From: Pseudomonas sp.
Lineage (GTDB): Bacteria > Pseudomonadota > Gammaproteobacteria > Pseudomonadales > Pseudomonadaceae
Length of the DNA: 64,000 nt
Direction of reading: 5' to 3'
Assembly (NCBI RefSeq): GCF_030683065.1
Contig: NZ_JAUXMX010000030.1
Coordinates: forward strand, 62,001 to 126,000
Part shown: positions 37,495 to 47,476 of the stretch, piece after piece
How the letters are laid out: each line of letters starts with the position of its first letter
Position numbering within the stretch: the stretch's first letter is position 1
Notes under the pieces: model-generated
What the model saw: only the letters and a program-made list of their open reading frames with translations
Database searches by the model: none
What the model was told of the DNA's origin: nothing
Position numbers and translations under genes: made by a program

Positions 37495-38456
37495 CGCTCG
37501 ACTTCCTCGACAGGTGCAGGCTGCGCCCCGCTCTGCCCTAGATCACGGGATAGGACGTACAGCTTGCCATCGCTGGCGCGCTGCAAGGTACTGCGTAAAA
37601 CCTGACGGCGCTCACCCACGCTGACCTCACTGATCACCTGAAAATACTGGCTGCCGACGGCCAAACCCTGACCCTGCACACTCAACCCCGGCAATTGCCC
37701 CAGGAAACCCGGCACATCGGGGTAACCCTGATCAGCGCGCCGAGCAACCAGCGCCTCGGCCGTACTCAGCGGCAGCCCTTCAGCCAGGCTCGCCAGCACC
37801 CGGGCACTGGCGGTGTTGACGTTCAAGGTCGCATCCGCTGGCAAGCTAGTGACAAAAGGCAGCAGGCGTTGGTAGTCAGTCTCGCTCATTTCCAGCAACA
37901 GGCGCAGTTCGGACACATCGGCCAGCGCCCGGTTGGCGGCGCGATAGGCCGGCTGTGCCAACACGTATTGATTATCTTCGGCGCCATAGCCGCCGCTCGG
38001 CTCCTGATCCGCGTCCAGCCAATCGAGCAGACGCTCAGCATAGGGTGCTTCGATTTGCAGGCCGAGCAGCAGACGACGAAACTGCCCCAGCGCCGCCGCA
38101 TTGGCCTGCCCCTGACGCACCAGGCTATTGAGGTTGAAACGGCCCGTAGGATCGAGGATGCGCACACGCAACTCACCGCCTTCATCCAGGGCGAACGGCA
38201 CCAGCGGCTGCGCCCAGGGCTCACCCAGGTGATCCACAGGCGCCTGCGGGTCGCCTTGCTGCAGATCACGCCGCAACACCGCCTTGGCCAGGGTTTCGCC
38301 ACCCAGTGCGTAATGCCAGGCCTGACGCACATGCAACTGGTTGGCGCTGCTGCGAATCGACAATTGCTGACGCGCGATAATCCCGGCGCTCACCACAGTC
38401 GCCACCGCCACCACCAGCATCACGGTGATAAGCGCCACACCGCGCTGCGCCCTCAT
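37491..38456 (-). CDS. gspK: Type II secretion minor pseudopilin K (XcpX-like)
   Basis: 321 residues, the long minor pseudopilin. The short leader MRAQRGVALITVMLVVAVA lacks the Glu5 of ordinary pseudopilins, as expected for GspK, the tip of the pseudopilus. Helix-hairpin-helix-like repeats in the large C-terminal domain (VNTASARVLASLAEGLP) and RFNLNSLV fit the family. It forms the I-J-K tip complex with its neighbours and overlaps gspJ by ATGA. Confidence 0.93.
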   Translation of the reverse strand: MRAQRGVALITVMLVVAVATVVSAGIIARQQLSIRSSANQLHVRQAWHYALGGETLAKAVLRRDLQQGDPQAPVDHLGEPWAQPLVPFALDEGGELRVRILDPTGRFNLNSLVRQGQANAAALGQFRRLLLGLQIEAPYAERLLDWLDADQEPSGGYGAEDNQYVLAQPAYRAANRALADVSELRLLLEMSETDYQRLLPFVTSLPADATLNVNTASARVLASLAEGLPLSTAEALVARRADQGYPDVPGFLGQLPGLSVQGQGLAVGSQYFQVISEVSVGERRQVLRSTLQRASDGKLYVLSRDLGQSGAQPAPVEEVER

Positions 38457-39139
38457 GGCTCGAGCACCTCGCCAAACGCTTCCGCCTCTTCCGGCGACTG
38501 CGCCTCTGACGCCTGCGCCACGCCTGCGGGCCGCACATCGGGCAAACGCAACAAGCGGCGCAGCTCACCATAGCGGCGATGCTCCAGCACCAGTTCGACT
38601 GCCTGCGGCAACGCGCTCAGTTGGGCTTCGCCACTGATTCCGGCTGGCGGCCAATGGTCTAGCCAACTACCGTCGTCATCCAGGTAACGCATGCGCATGC
38701 CTGTCACCCCATCCAGCGCCTGCTGCACCTGAGGCTGGCTGTCCTGTGCCTGATCGAGCACATTCCAGTAGCGGCGCTGCCACTGCTCGCCGCTCAGTTG
38801 CCAGCGCACCCGTTGCACTTCGGCACGCGCCAGGCCAAGCGGATTGCGCCAACCGGCACGGCTCAGCTCCACTGCGGCGGCAGCACCTTCCTCCCCCAGC
38901 AGGGCCGGTCGCGGATCGCCGAACGGGTCGCGCACCGGGCGCACACTCACCTGCAACAGGTCTCGCTCGAAAGCGGCAACGGCGCGCACCAGCTCACGCA
39001 GCTGCACCTCATGGTTACGGGTGACGCTGTCGGTGCGCAGCACGCTGGTGAGCATGCGGTAGGTCGCCAGCCCGAGCAGGGCAAAGATCGCGATGGCGAT
39101 CAGCAATTCGAGCAGGGTGAAGCCACGCGCACGCCTCAT
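38453..39139 (-). CDS. gspJ: Type II secretion minor pseudopilin J (XcpW-like)
   Basis: 228 residues with a prepilin leader RARG|FTLLELLIAIAIF containing the Glu5, cleaved by PilD/XcpA. The C-terminal beta domain contains VRWQLSGEQWQRRYWNVLDQA, typical of GspJ. It is part of the tip complex and overlaps gspI and gspK by four bases. Confidence 0.93.
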   Translation of the reverse strand: MRRARGFTLLELLIAIAIFALLGLATYRMLTSVLRTDSVTRNHEVQLRELVRAVAAFERDLLQVSVRPVRDPFGDPRPALLGEEGAAAAVELSRAGWRNPLGLARAEVQRVRWQLSGEQWQRRYWNVLDQAQDSQPQVQQALDGVTGMRMRYLDDDGSWLDHWPPAGISGEAQLSALPQAVELVLEHRRYGELRRLLRLPDVRPAGVAQASEAQSPEEAEAFGEVLEP

Positions 39140-39528
39140 TGCGGGTCTCCCAGAAAGCCGCTGAGACTGACCACTGAGCGCTCACGCAGATCGCCACCCG
39201 GGTGAGCGCGTGCCGGTAGCGGCGCCACCCACAGGGTGATCCGACGCATGCTCGGCTCACTGGTCGCCTGGATTTCACTCTGCCATTGCCAACGCCGCCC
39301 AGCGAACTCCAGTTCCCCCTGATCGCGCCCGGCACTGGCCGGTGTCTCGGCCAGTTGCAACTCGGTCAGGTGATTGTCGGCAATCCACATCGCCAAGGTT
39401 TTTTCTTCCAGGCGTGCGGCGGTTTGCAGGCTGCGCGCGCTGGCGGTTAATACGCTGGCGGCGACCAGCGCGAAGATGGCCAGGGCAACCAGCACTTCGA
39501 GCAGGGTGAAGCCTCGGCAATGCTTCAT
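39136..39528 (-). CDS. gspI: Type II secretion minor pseudopilin I (XcpV-like)
   Basis: 130 residues with leader MKHCRG|FTLLEVLVALAIF. ADNHLTELQLA and the short beta domain (RWQWQSEIQAT) identify GspI, which nucleates the pseudopilus tip with J and K. Overlapping ATGA junctions on both sides show tight co-translation. Confidence 0.93.
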   Translation of the reverse strand: MKHCRGFTLLEVLVALAIFALVAASVLTASARSLQTAARLEEKTLAMWIADNHLTELQLAETPASAGRDQGELEFAGRRWQWQSEIQATSEPSMRRITLWVAPLPARAHPGGDLRERSVVSLSGFLGDPQ

Positions 39529-40076
39529 TCCGAGCGCCCCGTCGCGCCATCGACCTCGACCCGGGGCAAACGGAAACCATCGCTGCTCAGCTGCAAGCGT
39601 AAACCGTCCTTGCGCCGCTCGCGTAGGTGCACGCGAAAGGGGCTGAGCTCGCCACTGGAGAGAATCAACAACTGTGGTGTGTCTGCCGCGCGCCGCCGCT
39701 CGGCTGTCGCCTGCGGCAATTGCAGCGCTTCTCCCTCCAATTCGACACTCAACTCGGCCCAGGCCGGCAAGCGATAAGGCTCGCCATCCAGAGGCTGCCA
39801 GCGCGCGGCACCGGGCAGGTACTGCAGCACCTGATAACCCTCGGCGCTCAGCCGTAAACCGTACTCACGATTATCCAGCACCGCCTCCTCGGCCAGCACG
39901 CCGATCAATCCGGCCAGCCGCTCGGCTTCGTTACGCAACTCACGGGCCGGACCGGCGATACCGGTACTGAGTACGGCGAGACCGATCAGGCTACCGAGAA
40001 TCACGATGACCACCAGCAGCTCGATCAGGGTAAACCCCCGGACCGGGCCAGACGCACCAGCGCGACCAGCACGCAT
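39525..40076 (-). CDS. gspH: Type II secretion minor pseudopilin H (XcpU-like)
   Basis: 183 residues. The leader ends PVRG, followed by FTLIELLVVIVILGSLIGLA; a soluble domain with RNEAERLAGLIGVLAEEAVLDNREYGL is diagnostic of GspH, the pseudopilin below the tip. It starts 17 bases after gspG and overlaps gspI. Confidence 0.92.
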   Translation of the reverse strand: MRAGRAGASGPVRGFTLIELLVVIVILGSLIGLAVLSTGIAGPARELRNEAERLAGLIGVLAEEAVLDNREYGLRLSAEGYQVLQYLPGAARWQPLDGEPYRLPAWAELSVELEGEALQLPQATAERRRAADTPQLLILSSGELSPFRVHLRERRKDGLRLQLSSDGFRLPRVEVDGATGRSE

Positions 40077-40093
40077 GGCTCAGTCAACCCTCA

Positions 40094-40585
40094 TCAGAGG
40101 TCCCAGCTACCGATATCGGCATCCAGATCACTGCCGCCCGGTTTGCCATCGGCACCCAGCGAATAGAGGTCGAAGGCGCCCCTGGTGCCGGGCGCCAGGT
40201 ATTGATAGACATTGCCCCACGGGTCGATGGGCAAGCGTTTGAGGTAGCCATCGCGACTCCAGTTCTTCGCTGGCGGGTTGCCGGAGGGTTTCTCCACCAG
40301 CGCCTCCAACCCCTGTTGAGTGCTCGGGTAGGCGTGATTGTCCAGCTTGTACATGTCCAAGGCAGCAGAGATGGCCTTGATGTCGCCTTTGGCGACTGTC
40401 ACCTTGGCCTGATCCGGACGGCCCATGATCTGTGGCACCACCAGGGCCGCGAGAATCCCGAGGATCACCACCACCACCATGATTTCGATCAGGGTGAAAC
40501 CAGCCTGATGCCGGGCAGACCGCCGCCAAGCGGCCTGCGTTGTTTTGATGGTTACACCTGCGTGTTGCAACGACCTGCTATTCAC
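40094..40585 (-). CDS. gspG: Type II secretion major pseudopilin G (XcpT-like)
   Basis: 163 residues with leader ...ARHQAG|FTLIEIMVVVVILGILAA and the calcium-binding C-terminal block DPWGNVYQYLAPGTRGAFDLYSLGADG, all typical of the major pseudopilin. The leader before the processing Gly is longer than usual (about 29 residues), so translation may start at an internal codon. It is separated from gspF by four bases. Confidence 0.95.
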   Translation of the reverse strand: MNSRSLQHAGVTIKTTQAAWRRSARHQAGFTLIEIMVVVVILGILAALVVPQIMGRPDQAKVTVAKGDIKAISAALDMYKLDNHAYPSTQQGLEALVEKPSGNPPAKNWSRDGYLKRLPIDPWGNVYQYLAPGTRGAFDLYSLGADGKPGGSDLDADIGSWDL

Positions 40586-40589
40586 CTGC

Positions 40590-41807
40590 TTACCCCACCA
40601 ACTGATTGAGCGACAAAATCGGCAGCAGGATGGCCAGCACTATGACCAGCACCACCGCGCCCATAAACACCAACATGAAAGGCTCGAACAACCCGACCAG
40701 CAACGCCACCTGTGCGCCCAGGTCGTTTTCCTGATTGCGCGCCGTGCGTGCGAGCATCTGATCCAGCTCGCCGGAACGCTCGCCGCTGGCAATCATGTGC
40801 AGCATCATCGGCGGGAATTGCCCACTGGCCTCCAGCGCGCGAGTCAGGCTACTGCCTTCACGGACTTTCTGCGCAGCGACCACCACCTGTGCCCGAATCA
40901 CCCGATTGACTATTACCTCGGCGCCAATGGCCAAGGCTTCCACCAGGGGCACACCACTGCGGGTAAGAATCGCCAGGGTCGAGGCGAAACGCGCGCAATC
41001 GGTGGCACGAATAAGACCGCCGAACAGCGGCACGCGCAGCAGCACGCCGTGCCAGCGCAGCTTCACTGCCTCATCGTGCAGCGCCCAGCGCAGGGCGAAA
41101 AACCCCAACAGCAGCAGAATGACCGCCAGCCAGCCCCAGCCCTTGACCCATTCACTCGCCACGATAAGCCCGCGGGTCAGCGCCGGCAGGGTCTGCCCGG
41201 AATCGACGAACACCCGCACGATATCCGGCACCACATAACCAAGCAGAAAGCCGACGATCAACAGCGAGGCGCACATCAGAATCAGCGGATAGAGCAGTGC
41301 CAACTGGATCTTCTGCCGCGATTGCTGGCGCTGCTCGGTGTAATCGGCCAGTTGCTCCAGCACCGGCCCCAGGTGCCCGGCGTGCTCACCCGCCGCCACG
41401 GTAGCGCGGTACAACTCGGGAAAGGCCGCAGGGAACTCTTTCAGGCTGCTGGCCAGGCCATGGCCCTCCAGCACCCGCGCCCGTACCGCCAGCAGCATGC
41501 TCTGGATACGCGGCACGCGGGCCTGGGCGGCCGCCGCACGCAACGCCTCCTCAATTGGCAGCGCGGCCTGGATCAGGGTCGCCAACTGACGGGTAAGCAA
41601 GGCCAGGTCGCGCGCCGACAGCCCGCGCACCAGACTGAAGTGCCCTCCGCCAGGAGCCTGCTCGCGGGTGCGGGTAGCCTGGACATCCAGCGGCGACAGT
41701 TGCCGCTCGCGCAGAATCTGCCGCACCTGACGCGCACTGTCGGCCTCCAGCACACCTTTATGCTGACGACCTTTGTCATCGAGGGCGTGGTATTCGAATG
41801 CGGCCAT
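40590..41807 (-). CDS. gspF: Type II secretion inner-membrane protein F (XcpS-like)
   Basis: 405 residues. Two repeated GspF/PilC domains (about 70-190 and 270-395), each with a cytoplasmic helical bundle such as LLTRQLATLIQAALPIEEAL, and three membrane helices. It is the polytopic platform protein that receives force from GspE. ATG 41807 overlaps the gspE stop by one base (TAATG). Confidence 0.95.
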   Translation of the reverse strand: MAAFEYHALDDKGRQHKGVLEADSARQVRQILRERQLSPLDVQATRTREQAPGGGHFSLVRGLSARDLALLTRQLATLIQAALPIEEALRAAAAQARVPRIQSMLLAVRARVLEGHGLASSLKEFPAAFPELYRATVAAGEHAGHLGPVLEQLADYTEQRQQSRQKIQLALLYPLILMCASLLIVGFLLGYVVPDIVRVFVDSGQTLPALTRGLIVASEWVKGWGWLAVILLLLGFFALRWALHDEAVKLRWHGVLLRVPLFGGLIRATDCARFASTLAILTRSGVPLVEALAIGAEVIVNRVIRAQVVVAAQKVREGSSLTRALEASGQFPPMMLHMIASGERSGELDQMLARTARNQENDLGAQVALLVGLFEPFMLVFMGAVVLVIVLAILLPILSLNQLVG

Positions 41808-43294
41808 TATTCTTCCTGGGTTACGCGCAGCACTTCTTCCAGGCTGGTCAGCCCTTCCAGTACTTTGCGCCGGCCGTCTTCGCGGATGTTTGGACCAAGG
41901 CTACGGGCATGGCGGATCATCTCCTGCTCCCCTGCAGCGCTATGGATCAGGGTGCGCAAGTGATCGTCGAACACCACCAATTCATAGATCCCGGTGCGGC
42001 CACGGTAGCCCTGCTGATGACACTCGTCACAGCCGCGCGGGCGATACAGGGTCGGCGCCTGCTCGATAGCCACACCAAGCAACGCACACTCGGCAGCATC
42101 GGCCTGAAAGGCCTCCTTGCAGTGCGGACAGAGCACTCTGACCAGGCGCTGGGCCAGCACGCCAAGCAGGGAGGATGACAACAGAAACGGCTCGATACCC
42201 ATGTCCACCAGGCGGGTTATGGCGCCTATCGCGCTATTGGTGTGCAGGGTGGAGAGCACCAGATGGCCGGTCAATGACGCCTGCACGGCGATTTCGGCGG
42301 TTTCCTTGTCACGGATCTCGCCGACCATCACCACATCCGGGTCCTGGCGCAAAATCGCGCGCAGACCGCGGGCGAAGGTCATGTCGACCTTGGTGTTGAC
42401 CTGGGTCTGGCCAATGCCTTCGAGGTGGTACTCGATCGGGTCTTCGACTGTGAGGATATTGCGCGTGCGGTCATTCAGGCTGACCAGGCTGGCGTACAGC
42501 GTAGTGGTCTTGCCCGAACCGGTTGGGCCAGTGACCAACAGGATGCCGTGGGGCTTGCGCACCGCCGCCTCCATCGCCTGGCAATCCCGGGCACTCATGC
42601 CCAGGCGCTGCAAATCGAGGCGACCGGCCTGCTTGTCGAGCAGGCGCAACACCACCCGCTCGCCATTAGCCGAAGGCAGCGTCGAGACGCGGATATCCAC
42701 CTCACGGCCACCGACCTTGAGGGAAATACGCCCATCTTGCGGAATACGCTTCTCGGCTATATCCAGGCGCGCCATGACCTTGACCCGCGACACCAGCAGC
42801 GCCGCCAACTCGCGCTTGGGCTCGAGCACCTCGCGCAGGATTCCATCCACCCGAAAACGCACGACCAGGCGTTTCTCAAAGGTCTCCAGGTGGATATCCG
42901 AGGCATCTTCCTTGATTGCTTCACCAAGAATGGCGTTGATCAGACGGATAATCGGTGCGTCGTCTTCCTGCTCCAGCAAGTCTTCGATTTGCGGCACCTG
43001 CTCGGCCAGAGCAGCCAGATCGAGGCTACCACCAAGACCTTCAGCTAGCTGCATGGCCCCTGATTCGTGCTGATATGCCTTGGCCAGAGCCTGCTCGAAC
43101 GCTTCGCCAGTCAAGGCCCGCAACGGCAATCGCTGGCCAAGGAAACGCTGCGCCTCGGCCAGCGCCACCAACTCAACCGTCGGCCTGTAAGCCAGGCAGG
43201 GGGTTGGCTCCACGGCCAGCAGCACCACCCCGTGACGCTTGGCGAAACCGAAGGGCAAACGGCGCAACGGTTCTTCAACGAGTAGAGCGTTCAT
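41807..43294 (-). CDS. gspE: Type II secretion ATPase E (XcpR-like)
   Basis: 495 residues from ATG 43294. Walker A GPTGSGKT is at 256-263, with an Asp box and Walker B around [19 protein letters not shown] and a His box. A C-terminal tetracysteine zinc module (CPHC ... CDEC) is in the region about 390-440. The N-terminal domain contacts GspL. It powers pseudopilus assembly at the inner membrane. It is divergent from gspC over a 234-bp promoter region; the longer upstream frame lies in that region and is not coding. Confidence 0.96.
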   Translation of the reverse strand: MNALLVEEPLRRLPFGFAKRHGVVLLAVEPTPCLAYRPTVELVALAEAQRFLGQRLPLRALTGEAFEQALAKAYQHESGAMQLAEGLGGSLDLAALAEQVPQIEDLLEQEDDAPIIRLINAILGEAIKEDASDIHLETFEKRLVVRFRVDGILREVLEPKRELAALLVSRVKVMARLDIAEKRIPQDGRISLKVGGREVDIRVSTLPSANGERVVLRLLDKQAGRLDLQRLGMSARDCQAMEAAVRKPHGILLVTGPTGSGKTTTLYASLVSLNDRTRNILTVEDPIEYHLEGIGQTQVNTKVDMTFARGLRAILRQDPDVVMVGEIRDKETAEIAVQASLTGHLVLSTLHTNSAIGAITRLVDMGIEPFLLSSSLLGVLAQRLVRVLCPHCKEAFQADAAECALLGVAIEQAPTLYRPRGCDECHQQGYRGRTGIYELVVFDDHLRTLIHSAAGEQEMIRHARSLGPNIREDGRRKVLEGLTSLEEVLRVTQEE

Positions 43295-43528
43295 CCTGTA
43301 AATGCCTTGAATCTGTGGCCTGCAGTAAGCATCAAGGCCTAATGCTGGCCCACGCTCGTAGGGGTTATGCATATGATTGTGCGCCGCCGAACTGAAGCGC
43401 GGGGCCATCTTTAGCACATCATGCGTAGCGGCACACCACCCTGACGGGTGACTGGAAAATCCTCGTCGACTGACTATGATAGCCGCGCGAAGCATGCCGC
43501 CCAACCCTGGCCCCCTGGAGTGACGCCC

Positions 43529-44167
43529 TTGCCTTTTTCGGCAACTCGACGCTGGCTACAGCAGCACGCCACCTCCCTGAGCGCTAGCGTGGTGGTCTTG
43601 GCCATAAGCATCAGCCTGGCCTGGCAGACGGCCGACTGGTTACGCCTGCTGCACACCCCCGCACTGCCCCCTTCGGTACAAAACGCACAAGAGACAGTTA
43701 AGCCTCCCAGCCAAGCCCTCGCCAACCTGTTCGGTACCAGCAGCCCAGCCAGCACCGCTCCCGCACCGCCCACCAGCCTGCGCCTGACCCTTTTGGGCAG
43801 TTTCGTGCATGCCGACCCTGCGCGTTCCAGCGCGATCATCGGCAGCGCAGGGCAGCCGCCGCAGCGGTTCTCTATCGGCAGCGAGATCACTCCTGACGTG
43901 CACCTCGATGCGGTGCATGCCAACCACGTCGAGCTGCTGCGCAGTGGCCGCCGGGAGACCCTGGCGTTCCCCCGCAGCCAATCCGATCAAGCGATCCAAA
44001 CGTCAGCGCAATCGGCAACCGACAGCCTGAGCCAGCTCGATGAGCTGGAGAACCATGACCTCACGCAACTGCGCGAACGGATGGACGCCCTGCGCCAGCA
44101 GATGCAGGCGTCCGGCAGCGTACCGAGCGATACCGAACCCAGCGATCAGACCACGGAAAGCAACTGA
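43529..44167 (+). CDS. gspC: Type II secretion system protein C (XcpP-like)
   Basis: About 212 residues. A membrane helix ([15 protein letters not shown]) is followed by an HR domain ([24 protein letters not shown] ... FSIGSEI) that contacts GspD. The C-terminus is a coiled coil ([23 protein letters not shown]) instead of a PDZ domain, as in Pseudomonas XcpP. TTG 43529 has GGAG at eight bases; GTG 43520 or ATG 43448 in the same frame are alternatives. It is followed by gspD after four bases. Confidence 0.9.
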   Translation: MPFSATRRWLQQHATSLSASVVVLAISISLAWQTADWLRLLHTPALPPSVQNAQETVKPPSQALANLFGTSSPASTAPAPPTSLRLTLLGSFVHADPARSSAIIGSAGQPPQRFSIGSEITPDVHLDAVHANHVELLRSGRRETLAFPRSQSDQAIQTSAQSATDSLSQLDELENHDLTQLRERMDALRQQMQASGSVPSDTEPSDQTTESN

Positions 44168-44171
44168 ACCG

Positions 44172-46103
44172 ATGACCCCGATTTTCTCGCGCCTCACCTT
44201 CGCCCTGCTTGCCGCCGGCCTGGCCCTCGGCCCACTGCCTCTGCATGCTGCCATCGAACCGGTCGCCCCCAGTGCCAGCCAACAGGAAGAAAGCTGGACC
44301 ATCAACCTGAAAGGCGCCGACATTCGCGAGTTCATCGAGCAGATCGCGCAGATCACCGGAGAAACCTTCGTCGTCGACCCACGGGTCAAAGGCCAGGTCA
44401 GCGTGGTATCGAGCACACCACTGAACCTGAGCGAAATCTATCAACTGTTCCTCTCGGTGATGACCACCCATGGCTTCAGCGTCATCACCCAGGGCAAGCA
44501 GGCGCGTATCGTGCCCAATGCCGAGGCCAAGGCCGATGCGGGTCAAGGCCCGGCAGCGCCGGATCGCCTGGAAACCCGCCTGATTCAAGTGCAGCACAGC
44601 TCGGCAATCGAACTCATCCCATTGATCCGCCCACTGGTACCGCAATATGGCCACCTGGCAGCGGTCACATCGGCCAACGCCATCATCATCAGCGACCGCA
44701 GTGCCAATATCGCCCGCATTGAAGACTTGCTGCGGCAACTCGACCAGGCAGGCGATCGCGATTACAGCGTGCTCGACCTGCAGCATGCCTGGGTCATGGA
44801 TGCCGCCGAACTACTCAACAGCTCTCTGGAACGAGGCCAGGCGAAAGGTTCAGCCGGCATCCAGGTGATCGCTGACTCGCGCACCAATCGCCTGATCATC
44901 CTCGGCCCGCCAGCCGCACGCGCCAAACTGGTGGCGCTGGCGCAATCGCTGGACAGCCCGACCAGCCGCTCGGCCAATACCCGGGTGATTCGCCTGCGCC
45001 ATAATGACGCCAAGGCCCTGGCAGAAACCCTCGGCGAGATCTCCGAGGGTCTGAAAAACCAGGGCGACGGTGAGTCCGCCGGCAAACCGCAGAACGTCCT
45101 GATCCGTGCCGATGAAAGCCTCAATGCCCTGGTATTGCTGGCCGATCCGGACATGGTGGCGACCCTCGAAGACATCGTCCGCCAGCTCGATGTGCCCCGC
45201 GCCCAAGTAATGGTGGAAGCGGCCATCGTCGAAGTTTCCGGTGACATCAGCGATGCCCTTGGCGTGCAGTGGGCGGTGGATGCCCGCGGCAGCACAGGTG
45301 GCCTGGGCGGGGTGAATTTCGGCAACACCGGACTGTCGGTCGGCGCGGTGCTGAATGCAATCCAGGAGGATACGCTGCCGGCAACCCTGCCCGACGGCGC
45401 CATCATTGGTCTCGGCTCCAGCAGCTTTGGCGTGCTGATCACCGCGCTGTCGGCCAACACCAAGAGTAACCTGTTGTCGACCCCCAGCCTGCTGACCCTG
45501 GACCACCAGAAAGCCGAGATTCTAGTCGGCCAGAACGTGCCCTTCCAGACCGGCTCCTTCACCACCAGCGCCTCGGGGGCGGACAACCCCTTCACCACCA
45601 TCGAACGCCAAGACATCGGCGTGACCCTCAAGGTCACGCCGCATATCAACGAAGGCGCCAGCCTGCGCCTGGAAATCGAACAGGAAATTTCCTCCATCGC
45701 CCCCACCACCCAGGGGGTCAATGCAGTGGACCTGATCACCAATAAGCGCTCGATCAAAAGCACCATCCTCGCCGAAGACGGCCAGGTCATAGTGCTGGGC
45801 GGATTGATCCAGGATGACGTGACCCAGACCGACTCGAAAGTGCCGTTGCTCGGCGACATCCCCCTACTCGGCCGCTTGTTCCGCTCGACCAAGGACACCC
45901 GGATCAAACGCAACCTGATGGTCTTCCTGCGCCCAACCGTGATCCGTGATGCCGCGGGTATGGCCGCGCTCTCAGGCAAGAAGTACAGCGACATCCGCGT
46001 ACTCGGCGACATCCGCAGCGATTACCGCCCCGGCATCCTGCCACGCGACCCCAGCAAACTGTTCGATCGCGACAGCGCCCCGGCCATCGACCTGCGCGAG
46101 TAA
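44172..46103 (+). CDS. gspD: Type II secretion system secretin D (XcpQ-like)
   Basis: 643 residues with a signal peptide (to about 26, LHA-AIEP), four N domains (N0 starting WTINLKGADIREFIEQIAQITG) and the C-terminal secretin barrel. The barrel carries VPFQTGSFTT, IERQDIGVTLKVTPHINEG and GGLIQDDVTQTDSKVPLLGDIPLLGRLF. It forms the outer-membrane exit channel. ATG 44172 has GGAAAG upstream. A terminator directly follows. Confidence 0.96.
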   Translation: MTPIFSRLTFALLAAGLALGPLPLHAAIEPVAPSASQQEESWTINLKGADIREFIEQIAQITGETFVVDPRVKGQVSVVSSTPLNLSEIYQLFLSVMTTHGFSVITQGKQARIVPNAEAKADAGQGPAAPDRLETRLIQVQHSSAIELIPLIRPLVPQYGHLAAVTSANAIIISDRSANIARIEDLLRQLDQAGDRDYSVLDLQHAWVMDAAELLNSSLERGQAKGSAGIQVIADSRTNRLIILGPPAARAKLVALAQSLDSPTSRSANTRVIRLRHNDAKALAETLGEISEGLKNQGDGESAGKPQNVLIRADESLNALVLLADPDMVATLEDIVRQLDVPRAQVMVEAAIVEVSGDISDALGVQWAVDARGSTGGLGGVNFGNTGLSVGAVLNAIQEDTLPATLPDGAIIGLGSSSFGVLITALSANTKSNLLSTPSLLTLDHQKAEILVGQNVPFQTGSFTTSASGADNPFTTIERQDIGVTLKVTPHINEGASLRLEIEQEISSIAPTTQGVNAVDLITNKRSIKSTILAEDGQVIVLGGLIQDDVTQTDSKVPLLGDIPLLGRLFRSTKDTRIKRNLMVFLRPTVIRDAAGMAALSGKKYSDIRVLGDIRSDYRPGILPRDPSKLFDRDSAPAIDLRE

Positions 46104-46112
46104 AACTCGCAT

Positions 46113-46145
46113 AAAAAAAAGCCCTGCATGCGAGCAGGGCTTTTT
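46113..46145. terminator. Bidirectional Rho-independent terminator between gspD and metZ
   Basis: AAAAAAAA-GCCCTGC-loop-GCAGGGC-TTTTT is a symmetrical structure that can stop both the plus-strand gspCD transcript and the convergent minus-strand metZ transcript. Confidence 0.93.
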
Positions 46146-46168
46146 CTATGAGGCCTGCACCAACTGCC

Positions 46169-47380
46169 TCAGAGCGCTGCCAAACCGCGCGCCAGATCGG
46201 CCTTGAGATCAACGATATCCTCCAGCCCCACGGCCACCCGAATCAGGTTGTCGCGAATACCGGCGTTGGCCCGCTCGGCCGGCGACAGCCGACCATGGGA
46301 AGTGGTCGCCGGGTGGGCAATGGTGGTTTTGGTATCGCCCAGATTAGTGGTGATCGAGATCACCCGAGTCGCATCGATAAAGCGCCAGGCCGCTTCCTTG
46401 CCACCACTGACCTCGAAACTGACCACCGCGCCGAAACCAGTCTGCTGGCGCTTGGCCAAGGCATGCTGCGGATGACTGGGCAGCCCGGAATAGTAGACGT
46501 GCTCAATACCCGGCTGCTGCTCCAGCCACTCGGCCAACTGCTGGGCACTGGCACAATGCGCCTGCATGCGCACCCGCAGCGTTTCCAGGCCCTTGAGGAA
46601 GATCCAGGCGTTGAACGGGCTGAGGGTCGGCCCTGCGGTACGCAGAAAACCCACCACTTCCTTCATCAACTCGGCCTTGCCGGCGACTACGCCGCCCATG
46701 CTACGACCTTGACCGTCGATATACTTGGTGGCTGAGTGCATGACGATATCCGCCCCAAGCTTGAGCGGCTGCTGCAGCGCTGGCGTACAAAAGCAGTTAT
46801 CTACTGCCAGCAGAGCACCCTTGCTGTGGGTAAGGTCAGCAAGTGCGGCGATATCGACCAACTCGGCCAGGGGGTTGGATGGCGACTCGACGAACAGCAG
46901 TTTGGTGTTGGGTTTGAAAGCAGCACTCCAGGCTTGCAGGTCGGCCAGCGGCACATAATCGACTTGCACACCAAAGCGCTTAAGGTACTTCTCGAACAGA
47001 CTGATGGTCGAACCGAACACACTGCGCGATACCAGCACATGGTCGCCGCTACTGCACAGGCTCATGACCATGGCCAGGATCGCCGACATGCCGGACGAAG
47101 TCGCGACGGCTTGCTCGGCACCTTCCAGCGCAGCGATGCGCTCCTCGAAGGCGCGCACCGTGGGGTTGGTGTAGCGCGAGTAGACATTCCCGGGGACTTC
47201 CCCGGCAAAGCGCGCGGCAGCATCAGCAGCAGTGCGAAACACATAACTGGAGGTCGGATAAATCGCCTCGCTGTGCTCGCCTTCAGGCGAGCGGTGCTGG
47301 CCGGCACGCACTGCCAGGGTGTCAAAACCTACACCGTCCAGATCGCTATCCAGGCGACCTGCTTGCCATTCTTCGGTCAT
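46169..47380 (-). CDS. metZ: O-succinylhomoserine sulfhydrylase
   Basis: 403 residues of the Cys/Met-metabolism PLP family. The cofactor lysine is Lys219 in HSATKYIDGQGRSMGG, with YSRYTNPT and GAEQAVATSSGMSAI early. In Pseudomonas MetZ converts O-succinylhomoserine and sulfide directly to homocysteine. ATG 47380 begins MTEEWQAGRLDSDLDGVGFDTLAVRAGQ. It follows purF on the same strand, a pairing I recall from P. aeruginosa. Confidence 0.93.
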   Translation of the reverse strand: MTEEWQAGRLDSDLDGVGFDTLAVRAGQHRSPEGEHSEAIYPTSSYVFRTAADAAARFAGEVPGNVYSRYTNPTVRAFEERIAALEGAEQAVATSSGMSAILAMVMSLCSSGDHVLVSRSVFGSTISLFEKYLKRFGVQVDYVPLADLQAWSAAFKPNTKLLFVESPSNPLAELVDIAALADLTHSKGALLAVDNCFCTPALQQPLKLGADIVMHSATKYIDGQGRSMGGVVAGKAELMKEVVGFLRTAGPTLSPFNAWIFLKGLETLRVRMQAHCASAQQLAEWLEQQPGIEHVYYSGLPSHPQHALAKRQQTGFGAVVSFEVSGGKEAAWRFIDATRVISITTNLGDTKTTIAHPATTSHGRLSPAERANAGIRDNLIRVAVGLEDIVDLKADLARGLAAL

Positions 47381-47476
47381 GCTGCAAACCTCATCACGAC
47401 CGACTGTGTCGGCCTTACCGCTTACGGTGCGCCGAGCGCACCAGCCAAATACCGGACAGGTTCGCCCGGCCTGCCG